Program-made: the position numbers and the translations under genes | Shown here: piece after piece, positions 1 through 5,448 of the stretch | How positions within the stretch are numbered: the stretch's first letter is position 1 | Layout: every line of letters begins with the position of its first letter | Notes under the pieces: generated by a model | Told to the model about the DNA's origin: nothing | Database searches by the model: none | What the model saw: only the letters and a program-made list of their open reading frames with translations | Source of the DNA: Bacteriovoracaceae bacterium | GTDB taxonomy: Bacteria > Bdellovibrionota > UBA1018 | NCBI GenBank assembly: GCA_947475645.1 | Contig: CANJNU010000068.1 | Location: 1-5,862 of the forward strand | Direction: 5' to 3' | Length of the DNA stretch: 5,862 nt

Positions 1-273
1 GATTCGGGCACGCACACGGGCTTCGAGAATCTCGGCTGGAACACTTTTATCACTTTCAAATAGATGCGCAAACTGGGCCACCCAACCTTCGACTCGATGT
101 CTCAGATCTTGTGTGGCTCCATCGACTCCACCCTGAACTACACGTCCCGAACGCCTCATTTTTGCGCGAGCGCCCGCCCGACGCCGTCGCCCCTTTTGGG
201 GGTCATAAAAATACATCACCCCCGCGCCTGCACTCGCGCTTGCCACTAAACTCAAAGCCGTTCGTTTTTGCAT
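1..273 (-). CDS. BON-domain envelope protein, N-terminal 91 codons (partial)
   Basis: The frame is open from an ATG at 273 to the left edge of the window, so only the N-terminus is present. An AAGGAG site six bases upstream fixes the start. The protein begins with MQKR and a small-residue hydrophobic stretch (about residues 5-21). It continues with MYFYDPQKGRRRR (residues 21-33), a basic helical segment, a linker with alternating acidic and basic residues, and ESDKSVPAEILEARVRARI at the cut end. In known BON-domain proteins, the pattern of short hydrophobic N-terminus, DPxxGRRRR, RDLRxR helix and then 'ILxARVRAxL' leads directly into the BON fold, which is thought to bind phospholipid. The BON domain itself would lie off the window. 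The gene follows tcdA by 58 bases on the same strand and may be read from the same transcript. The family assignment is by remembered pattern; the exact role is unknown. Confidence 0.75.
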   Translation of the reverse strand, partial: MQKRTALSLVASASAGAGVMYFYDPQKGRRRRAGARAKMRRSGRVVQGGVDGATQDLRHRVEGWVAQFAHLFESDKSVPAEILEARVRARI

Positions 274-279
274 ACATTT

Positions 280-285
280 CTCCTT
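280..285 (-). promoter_or_regulatory. Ribosome binding site of the BON-domain gene
   Basis: On the minus strand this reads AAGGAG, six bases before the ATG at 273. It selects that ATG over a second ATG at 277, which is in another frame and too close to the site. Confidence 0.7.
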
Positions 286-289
286 TTGC

Positions 290-307
290 TCAAAGTGATC
301 AAAGTGA
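290..307. repeat. Two tandem copies of TCAAAGTGA
   Basis: Positions 290-298 and 299-307 are identical 9-base units in direct tandem, lying between the tcdA stop and the BON-gene ribosome binding site. On the minus strand they place two copies of TCACTTTGA just upstream of the binding site. They could be a regulator site or chance slippage; the sequence does not decide. Confidence 0.55.
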
Positions 308-331
308 GAAGATGCAAATGATTGGCCGAAC

Positions 332-1246
332 TCAGTCTTCGCCTAAGATTTGACGAACCGCCAATGAAGCTAACTGCAAACCAAACGCCCCCGTAAGGAA
401 GCTTGCATTTCCCCAGATTAAACTGCGGTTATCACAATTAAAAAACTCGTTGTCTTTTTGAGGGCAAACACAGCGAAAGCCTTTTCCACCATCATAATGA
501 AGATCCAACGGCTTACGGGGCGTTTCCATACTGTACACAGCCGTTACACCGAAATGACCTTGCCCTTCGGCAGGAAATCCATAAGTCGACCGCAGAATTT
601 GCCGTACCGAACGCGCCAGAGAATCGTTTGTGGTTTGGGCCAGATCCGCCACACGAATCATCGAAGGATCCATTCGGCCCCCCGTTCCCATAGAAGAAAG
701 GATCGGAATTCCCTTTCTTCTACAGTGATCGATTAAATGACACTTAGAGGTAATACTGTCGATGGCATCGACCACCAAATCAGGCACGAGCTCAGGATGG
801 GTTTCACGATCCGTAACCAAAACTTCGTCTGCCAGTCGCTCGTTATAAAAATTTACAACCGCTGTAACCTTTGCCCCTGGATTGATTTTCCGAAGACGGT
901 CGGCCATTACCTCGGCTTTTTTCTCACCCACCCGCCCATTCAACGCGTGGAGCTGCCGATTAAAGTTCGTAATACAAATCTCATCGAAATCCACAAGAGT
1001 AAGTTTTCCTACTCCCGAGCGCGCAAGCGACTCAGCTACGAACGAACCCACCCCTCCTAATCCAATCACCATCACATGGGCGTTCATCAGGCGAGCCATG
1101 CCCGTATCACCCACCAATCGTCCCATTCGATCAAACCGGCGATGAAGACGATAAGCCTCGAGTTCTGCTTCCGTCATGGGCAACAAGGGGGGTGGCGACA
1201 GGGGCGCTGGAGATAATAAGTCAATGGGAAGGGTCTGATCAGACAT
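332..1246 (-). CDS. tcdA: tRNA threonylcarbamoyladenosine dehydratase TcdA
   Basis: This is an E1/ThiF-like ATP-dependent dehydratase of 304 residues. The family converts t6A37 of ANN-decoding tRNAs to its cyclic hydantoin form (ct6A) in the cytoplasm. Visible motifs are RFDRMGRLVG (37-46), the nucleotide-binding IGLGGVGS (61-68), the acidic strand end LVDFDEI (84-90), the ATP-contacting NFNRQLHAL (94-102), and DAIDSITSK (160-168). The C-terminal family signature ASFLTGAFGL is at 281-290. The protein is longer than E. coli TcdA (268 residues). It carries a proline-rich N-terminal extension (SPAPLSPPPLLP, 12-23) and a C-terminal cysteine group (C259, C261, C271). I chose the ATG at 1246 because it has an AAGGGG site six bases upstream. 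The in-frame ATG at 1282 and the internal one at 1177 lack such a site. No csdA or csdE partner is visible nearby. Confidence 0.93.
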   Translation of the reverse strand: MSDQTLPIDLLSPAPLSPPPLLPMTEAELEAYRLHRRFDRMGRLVGDTGMARLMNAHVMVIGLGGVGSFVAESLARSGVGKLTLVDFDEICITNFNRQLHALNGRVGEKKAEVMADRLRKINPGAKVTAVVNFYNERLADEVLVTDRETHPELVPDLVVDAIDSITSKCHLIDHCRRKGIPILSSMGTGGRMDPSMIRVADLAQTTNDSLARSVRQILRSTYGFPAEGQGHFGVTAVYSMETPRKPLDLHYDGGKGFRCVCPQKDNEFFNCDNRSLIWGNASFLTGAFGLQLASLAVRQILGED

Positions 1247-1252
1247 GACGCA

Positions 1253-1258
1253 CCCCTT
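1253..1258 (-). promoter_or_regulatory. Ribosome binding site of tcdA
   Basis: AAGGGG on the minus strand, six bases before the ATG at 1246. It decides the start against the longer frame beginning at 1282 and the shorter one at 1177. Confidence 0.65.
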
Positions 1259-1372
1259 AACACCTCTCCCTAGAAAAACCAAGAAGTGGCAGAAAAATGA
1301 CTTAAGATCCGCAGAGAAACTCCGATAGGCCTTTAGAACTAGCCCATTCAGCTATTGAACCTCTTAATTGAG

Positions 1373-1379
1373 AAAGGAG
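1373..1379 (+). promoter_or_regulatory. Ribosome binding site that selects a TTG start
   Basis: AAAGGAG with nine bases to the TTG at 1389. An upstream in-frame TTG at 1368 would place this site inside the coding region, so 1389 is the better start. Confidence 0.7.
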
Positions 1380-1388
1380 ACCGGGACA

Positions 1389-1757
1389 TTGGAACCTTTG
1401 GAATTGACGATCGACCTCAATACAAGCCCTGGAATTCTTCTCATTAGTCTGAAAAAAGCTTCTACTGCTTTACCGGGTGCCCCTGATCTCATTCAGGTCG
1501 CTCGCACACTCAATAATCACCCCGGGCATCTGGTCATCCATTCGGAGGCTTCAACCGAATTAGATGACCAATGGTCGTACTATGTTCTCTTACTTTCTGA
1601 ATTAGCGACGCATTTTCACCGTCAAATTCGATTTATCGGTCCCGGCTCGAACGAGCTCAGTCAGTGGATCGAGTCGAAAGGCGGATCTTACGAGTTTAAA
1701 ACCTGTGACAGCGTAGAATTGGCGATCGATGAACTCGAAGTCCAATTCGCCGCCTAA
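1389..1757 (+). CDS. Small STAS-like domain protein (TTG start)
   Basis: The product has 122 residues and no signal peptide or membrane segment, so it is probably cytoplasmic. It starts at TTG with a strong ribosome binding site. The pattern is a strand (GILLISLKKA), a helix with a TLNNHPGHLVIHSEA strand, then DDQWSYYVLLLSELATHF helix, a strand RQIRFIGPG, ELSQWIESKGG and a final helix SVELAIDELE. This alternation of strands and amphipathic helices, with the closing 'D-S-V-E-L-A-I-D-E-L', resembles STAS domains of the anti-sigma-factor-antagonist and MlaB type. I cannot point to the phosphorylatable serine with confidence, so partner and role are open. The exported-protein gene begins 24 bases downstream and may be co-transcribed. 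An unrelated alpha/beta fold is the main alternative. Confidence 0.6.
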   Translation: MEPLELTIDLNTSPGILLISLKKASTALPGAPDLIQVARTLNNHPGHLVIHSEASTELDDQWSYYVLLLSELATHFHRQIRFIGPGSNELSQWIESKGGSYEFKTCDSVELAIDELEVQFAA

Positions 1758-1765
1758 GAAATGAC

Positions 1766-1771
1766 AAGGAG
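1766..1771 (+). promoter_or_regulatory. Ribosome binding site of the four-cysteine exported protein
   Basis: AAGGAG ten bases before the ATG at 1782. It lies inside the frame that begins at the ATG at 1761, which argues against that earlier start. Confidence 0.65.
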
Positions 1772-1781
1772 AGCCTTTGAC

Positions 1782-2249
1782 ATGAGTTTCGCCAGCACCC
1801 GTAAAGCCACCCTATTCGGTTTCAATTGGTTTGCTATTCTCGTGGTATCTGCAGCATTGCTGAGCACGAGCGCTCGCGCTGCCGATCCAAAGTCGGCGCC
1901 TGCAGCAACCGAAACAAAGGCAAAAGAAGCTACAAAAGATGTGCCCGAACCCAGTCTCGATTTCCCAAAAAAAGGCGATGTCTGCATTCTGAGCGCCTCG
2001 ATGAATCGCATAGGAGATAACGTTCCATCCGAGCTGGTCGAGCTTTCTTGCGACGGGGGAGCTCCCAGGGTGCAAGCCCGTGACGGAAAAAATCAAGACG
2101 TAAACCAAACGCTCTCGCGTGAACTCGCGTCTGCCAAAAGGGCGGGATGGAAGATCGGTCAATGCAGTTACGTTAACGCATTCAATCCTGAGCGCGGACC
2201 CTACTCTTATTTCGACTTCAAAAAGATGATCTGCATTCTGAATCGCTAA
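1782..2249 (+). CDS. Exported four-cysteine hypothetical protein
   Basis: The product is 155 residues and I do not recognise its family. Residues 1-33 form a Sec signal peptide: a basic N-region with K8, a hydrophobic core (about 11-27) and an ARA-AD cleavage site after A33. The mature part starts with a low-complexity Ala/Lys/Glu/Pro linker (34-62). A compact domain follows, with cysteines at 68, 90, 128 and 151. The phrases DVCIL (66-70) and MICIL (149-153) bracket the domain, and the even number of cysteines suggests two disulphide bonds in the periplasm. The start at 1782 is supported by the AAGGAG site, and it gives a normal signal peptide; starting at 1761 would add seven residues, including two arginines. 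The gene lies 24 bases after the STAS-like gene, and a terminator-like hairpin follows it. A structural or inhibitor-like envelope role is possible but unproven. Confidence 0.8.
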   Translation: MSFASTRKATLFGFNWFAILVVSAALLSTSARAADPKSAPAATETKAKEATKDVPEPSLDFPKKGDVCILSASMNRIGDNVPSELVELSCDGGAPRVQARDGKNQDVNQTLSRELASAKRAGWKIGQCSYVNAFNPERGPYSYFDFKKMICILNR

Positions 2250-2293
2250 TCTCTGGACAGCGCGTTCAGTCGTAGCAGCGGCGTCATAATCTG

Positions 2294-2331
2294 CGCGAAT
2301 CGCCCTATAGCGCGGTGCGCGTCGTTATTTT
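2294..2331 (+). terminator. Possible rho-independent terminator
   Basis: Bases 2294-2303 pair with 2312-2321 around an eight-base loop. The stem has ten positions with one A-G mismatch and one G-T pair, and both ends are CGCG/CGC rich. It is followed by a moderately T-rich tail (TCGTTATTTTC). Its position, 45 bases after the stop at 2249 and before the next gene, suits a terminator separating the two transcription units. The tail is interrupted, so strength is uncertain. Confidence 0.45.
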
Positions 2332-2350
2332 CAGATCCAAGTACTTGCCA

Positions 2351-2366
2351 ACGGCACTCCGGCCGT
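2351..2366 (+). other. Small perfect hairpin before the zincin-like gene
   Basis: ACGGC at 2351-2355 pairs exactly with GCCGT at 2362-2366 around a six-base loop. It ends 19 bases before the probable start codon. It has no T-tract and so is not a terminator. It may form in the leader of the mRNA, or be chance. Confidence 0.3.
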
Positions 2367-2385
2367 GACAGTTTCTTGTGTACCT

Positions 2386-3111
2386 ATGATGAAAATAAAA
2401 TCGATGTTTCTAATCGTGGCACTCACTTCTCTTAGTCTTTTGGCCGCATCGAATAGCGTCCAAGCCTACACGTTCGATAGCGAAGTTCCCGAGAACCTTC
2501 GCAACGAAATTACGCGTGACATGGCATTCATCGGTTCGATTCAAGGCACCAGCGAAAGCCCACTTCACAAAGAAATTTTTGGTGATGTGAACGGCAAGAA
2601 GTACGTGGCATTTTTTGAATCGCGCGTCACTGCTATTGGCCTCGACGATTGTGGTGGCGGTAAGCCCGTGGCCTGCGTGATTCCTTATATCGATTCGTCG
2701 CGCATCTGGCTTACGCCCAATTATATTAAGTTTGACCACCCTCAGATCGCAAAGATGATGGTGGTATTTCACGAAGCTCGTCACACCGAAACGAAGAACC
2801 GTAACTGGCCCCACGCTCACTGCCCCACTCCGTTCGTGGACGCACATGGCAACGAAATTAAGTCCATCTGGACAGGTTCAAGCCTCGCTGGCGAACCAGC
2901 GTGCGACTCGGTTTCACGCGGGTCTTACGGATCGTCTACTATTATGTTGAAGAACGTTTCGAAGTTCTGCACCAGCTGTAATGAAAAAGTAAAAACCGAT
3001 GCCGGTATTTTCGCTGACGACCAAATGCAACGAATCACCGGTAAAAGTGCTCAAGCCGAAATGAAGAGAGATCTCTACTCCGCTCCATTCGAATTAGGAA
3101 ACGACCTCTAG
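2386..3111 (+). CDS. Exported zincin-like putative metallopeptidase (HEARH)
   Basis: The product has 241 residues. A Sec signal peptide covers about residues 1-27 (MMKIKS, a hydrophobic core FLIVALTSLSLLAA, cleavage after VQA). The mature protein contains MMVVFHEARHTE with HEARH at 129-133, a classic HExxH zinc-binding and catalytic motif sitting in a hydrophobic helix. A possible ExxxD (EPACD, 170-174) lies 36 residues further on, as in gluzincins. His143 and His145 (WPHAHC) are alternative third ligands. Six cysteines (89, 97, 146, 173, 195, 198, the last two as CTSC) suggest a disulphide-stabilised periplasmic or secreted domain. I do not recognise a named peptidase family, so activity is inference. 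Two ATGs are adjacent (2386, 2389) without a clear ribosome binding site; a GTG at 2365 is possible but would lengthen the signal peptide. The stop overlaps the next start by one base. Confidence 0.8.
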   Translation: MMKIKSMFLIVALTSLSLLAASNSVQAYTFDSEVPENLRNEITRDMAFIGSIQGTSESPLHKEIFGDVNGKKYVAFFESRVTAIGLDDCGGGKPVACVIPYIDSSRIWLTPNYIKFDHPQIAKMMVVFHEARHTETKNRNWPHAHCPTPFVDAHGNEIKSIWTGSSLAGEPACDSVSRGSYGSSTIMLKNVSKFCTSCNEKVKTDAGIFADDQMQRITGKSAQAEMKRDLYSAPFELGNDL

Positions 3112-3830
3112 TGGCTAGGCATTTAAATTTAAAATATCATTCTCCGATGATCGCATTTGTGTTGGTATTCGGAGGGATTGTTTACTTAAGCTTTAAACAT
3201 ACCCCCGAAGCCACACTTCCCCCAAAAGAAGTGGGAACGACGACAGTCTCACCCGATCAGATTTTATTAGGGGCCGCGGCACCTGCTCATCGCACTTTGC
3301 TCTTAAACATTACACCCACAGCAGTGGATGTAAAAAAGCTCGAAACCCTCAATCAGATCATTGCCAATCGAAATGATAACGACCCAAGAATGGACTCCGA
3401 ACTTAAGCAGCTGTCTCCCACTGCTAAGAGGCTATTTCGAGATCGTTACCAAGGCCTAAAAGATGAACAACGTAATGCGCGAAGTACCGTCGTATTCGTC
3501 ATGGGCAGAGAAATTCAAGACCTCAACGATGTCGAATTCATGCATGAGGTTCTAACCGAATCTCCTTGCCATAGCCTCGAAAACTGTAAGTCGATTGCAG
3601 GATCGGGTCGAAATGAACGCGAGTCGCACTTCGAAGGACTGGATGAAACCACTTTGGCCCTGCCGCAGATTCATGCCTTGAAGGGATTGCAAAGGGTCGC
3701 CCAAGACTCCACTCAGGCCCACGATCTCGTCATTCGCGCGCGCGCCGAAATCCAAGCAGCCAAACAGTCGTCCGTGCCCAAGGTTGCAAAGATGGCCGAG
3801 GAGATTGAGAAGTCTTGGATCGCTCAATGA
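3111..3830 (+). CDS. Membrane-anchored helical hypothetical protein
   Basis: The product has 239 residues and no family that I can name. It starts with GTG, sharing one base with the TAG of the preceding gene, and TAGGAA lies about ten bases upstream. Residues 13-28 (MIAFVLVFGGIVYLSF) form a single N-terminal membrane anchor after a short basic tail (R3, K8), predicting an N-in topology with the bulk in the periplasm. A Pro/Thr linker (31-60) is followed by a mostly helical, charged domain. Residues 150-160 (ESPCHSLENCK) hold the only two cysteines (153, 159), which could form a disulphide. The C-terminal third is Ala/Lys/Glu/Gln-rich and probably a long helix. Because it is coupled to the zincin-like gene, its product may assist or restrain that protein at the membrane; this is inference from context only. 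Confidence 0.8.
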   Translation: MARHLNLKYHSPMIAFVLVFGGIVYLSFKHTPEATLPPKEVGTTTVSPDQILLGAAAPAHRTLLLNITPTAVDVKKLETLNQIIANRNDNDPRMDSELKQLSPTAKRLFRDRYQGLKDEQRNARSTVVFVMGREIQDLNDVEFMHEVLTESPCHSLENCKSIAGSGRNERESHFEGLDETTLALPQIHALKGLQRVAQDSTQAHDLVIRARAEIQAAKQSSVPKVAKMAEEIEKSWIAQ

Positions 3831-4363
3831 AACACCCGTTCTCTGGGTTACCTGAGCAGACTTATAGTGTCCTCTTCAAGAGAATCCTCCCCTTCACTCT
3901 CGTCATTACAGCGGTAATGATTGCTTTAGACACTCAGCTCAAGAACTCAGAGTTTGCGCCCTTAGGCATACTTTCGCTTCAGTTCGCGCAAACTCCAGAG
4001 GCGGTTCAGACGCTCTTTTCAAGATGGACCGGAACAAGCCAGGTCGTTCTTCACTTTAGCCTTGGCCTCGACTATCTCTACATGGTCACCTACGCCCTCG
4101 CCATAAGCTTAGGATGCGTGCTGGGCGGCATCAAGCATCCTCGCTTTCAGCGCTGGGCCCATGTACTGGCGTGGTTACTGATCGTAGCTGCGTGTCTCGA
4201 CGCGATTGAGAATGCGGCATGTATCGCAGCAATCATATCGGGTCCAACTGAGCTCACTACTGCGATTACGTATCGCTTTGCGGGCTCGAAGTTTTTCATA
4301 ATTGGGCTAGGCCTAATTTTTGTAATCTGGGCGAAACTAACGCCCGCAAAAAAACAAATCTAA
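3827..4363 (+). CDS. Four-helix integral membrane protein of uncharacterised family
   Basis: The product has 178 residues. The ATG overlaps the previous stop as ATGA, so the start is set by coupling rather than by a strong ribosome binding site. Four hydrophobic segments are visible at roughly 20-36, 80-101, 110-136 and 153-170. The order of motifs is LSLQFAQTPE (49-58), SLGLDYLYMVTYALA (78-92), LAWLLIVAACLDAIENA (114-130) and SKFFIIGLGLIF (154-165). This agrees with a widespread uncharacterised membrane family that keeps an 'LDxLFxxxYA' segment, an 'LLDxxEN' segment and a helix starting 'KF'. The function of that family is not known to me. The acidic and polar residues inside helices (D82, D125, E128, N129) are the likely functional core. 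It ends convergently with the PLP-enzyme gene, overlapping it by four bases. Confidence 0.82.
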   Translation: MKHPFSGLPEQTYSVLFKRILPFTLVITAVMIALDTQLKNSEFAPLGILSLQFAQTPEAVQTLFSRWTGTSQVVLHFSLGLDYLYMVTYALAISLGCVLGGIKHPRFQRWAHVLAWLLIVAACLDAIENAACIAAIISGPTELTTAITYRFAGSKFFIIGLGLIFVIWAKLTPAKKQI

Positions 4364-5424
4364 ACCAGCTTGCCAGAAATCTTGAATGCTCGGAGCTTCT
4401 CAAGATCGGAAGTAATATCAATTCCTTTTTGGGCTAGCCACACGTCATTATAATAGGTGGCCAAGTAGCGATCACCCGGATCACAGATTAAAGTCACAAT
4501 CGATCCGCACTCCTCGCGCTGAATCATTTCGATCGCAAGCATGAAACTTCCCCAAACATTGGTGCCGGTCGATCCGCCAAATCTCTTACCCGTCAGCTCC
4601 TCGAGAAAGCGCATGGTTGCAATCGACGCAGCATCGGGCACCCGCATCACTCGATCGATCACACCACAGATAAACGAGGGCTCGACGCGCGGCCGTCCAA
4701 TTCCCTCGATGCGCGAAGCCGTATTCAAGGTAATCTCGGAATCACCCGATTGAAAATAATCGTAGAAAACTGAGTTTTCTGGATCGACCACGCAAACCTG
4801 GGTGTCCAGTTTTTGATATCTTGCGAAGCGTCCAATCGTAGCAGAGGTTCCCCCGGTTCCTGCACCACAAACGAACCAACTCGGCACAGAATGTTTCTCC
4901 TGATTCATTTGCTGAAAAACAGACTCGGCAATATTATTGTTCCCTCGCCAATCGGTAGCTCGCTCTGCGTAAGTGAACTGATCCATGAAGTGCCCACCCG
5001 TCTCCACCGACAAACGGGTCGACTCAGAGTACACACGAGATGGGTCGTCCACGAGATGTATCTTTCCACCCTGAAACACGATCTGCGCAATCTTTTCGGG
5101 CGAAGTCGTCGCTGGCATCACCGCAATGAAGGGAAGGCCCAAAATACGCGCGAAATAGGCCTCAGAAACCGCGGTTGATCCCGACGAGGCTTCGATAATT
5201 GTCGTATCTCGGTCGATCCAACCGTTGCAAAGCGCGTAAAGAAAGAGCGAGCGCGCCAAGCGGTGCTTTAAGCTTCCGGTTGGATGGGTAGACTCGTCCT
5301 TCAGATAAATATCAATTCCCTTCAGTACGGGAAACTCTAACTTCAGAAGATGAGTGTCAGCTGATCGATTAAAGTCAGCCTCAATTTTCTGAATCGCTTC
5401 ACTTACCCATGCGCGTTTGGCCAT
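4360..5424 (-). CDS. cds1: Cds1-type L-cysteine desulfhydrase (PLP, cysteine-synthase fold)
   Basis: The 354-residue product is a fold-type II PLP enzyme. STHPTGSLKHRLARSL (45-60) contains the PLP lysine K53. EASSGSTAVSEAY (78-90) is the substrate loop, GAGTGGTSATIG (187-198) is the phosphate-binding loop, and GGSTGTN (283-289) lies near the PLP ring nitrogen region. The blocks TYAERATDWRGNNNIAES, RIEGIGRPRVEPSF and RVPDAAS match what I remember of mycobacterial Cds1 (Rv3684), which degrades L-cysteine to hydrogen sulphide, pyruvate and ammonia in the cytoplasm. Other members of the fold (cysteine or cystathionine synthases) have different blocks, so Cds1 is preferred. The reaction itself is not proved here. 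The gene lies 24 bases after the transporter gene, and no good ribosome binding site precedes the ATG at 5424, so translation may rely on reinitiation. Its stop overlaps the convergent membrane-protein stop. Confidence 0.87.
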   Translation of the reverse strand: MAKRAWVSEAIQKIEADFNRSADTHLLKLEFPVLKGIDIYLKDESTHPTGSLKHRLARSLFLYALCNGWIDRDTTIIEASSGSTAVSEAYFARILGLPFIAVMPATTSPEKIAQIVFQGGKIHLVDDPSRVYSESTRLSVETGGHFMDQFTYAERATDWRGNNNIAESVFQQMNQEKHSVPSWFVCGAGTGGTSATIGRFARYQKLDTQVCVVDPENSVFYDYFQSGDSEITLNTASRIEGIGRPRVEPSFICGVIDRVMRVPDAASIATMRFLEELTGKRFGGSTGTNVWGSFMLAIEMIQREECGSIVTLICDPGDRYLATYYNDVWLAQKGIDITSDLEKLRAFKISGKLV

Positions 5425-5448
5425 GAAGTGAAGGTGACACGTTCCGGT

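Larger units (their letters stand above)
1247..1388. other. Divergent intergenic region between tcdA and the STAS-like gene
   Basis: These 142 bases separate two genes pointing away from each other, so at least one promoter for each direction is expected here. I looked for -35/-10 pairs on both strands and found none good enough to place. Apart from the two ribosome binding sites, no repeat or hairpin stands out. Confidence 0.5.

Noticed and set aside
64..353. Two overlapping plus-strand open frames of 61 and 80 codons near the left edge
   Set aside because: They lie opposite the BON-domain gene, which has a proper ribosome binding site and a recognisable protein pattern. The plus-strand translations look random and are rich in Pro, Arg and His.
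1754..2162. Minus-strand open frames of 85 and 116 codons opposite the four-cysteine protein
   Set aside because: No ribosome binding site and no protein-like pattern; the plus-strand gene has both a signal peptide and an AAGGAG site.
2385..2390. TATGAT resembling a -10 box at the start of the zincin-like gene
   Set aside because: It overlaps the two start codons, and the nearest -35-like hexamer (GTGACA, 2365-2370) is only 14 bases away, so it does not make a convincing promoter.
2410..2847. A 145-codon minus-strand open frame antisense to the zincin-like gene
   Set aside because: Its translation has no signal, motif or family pattern, while the plus strand shows a signal peptide and HExxH. 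It is a shadow of the real gene.
3734..3746. Short GC-alternating run in the membrane-anchored protein gene
   Set aside because: It encodes an ordinary Ile-Arg-Ala-Arg-Ala-Glu stretch in frame, with no further repeat or element around it.
4813..5178. A 121-codon plus-strand open frame inside the PLP-enzyme gene
   Set aside because: The opposite strand encodes a strongly conserved enzyme through this whole stretch, and the plus translation has no coherent pattern.
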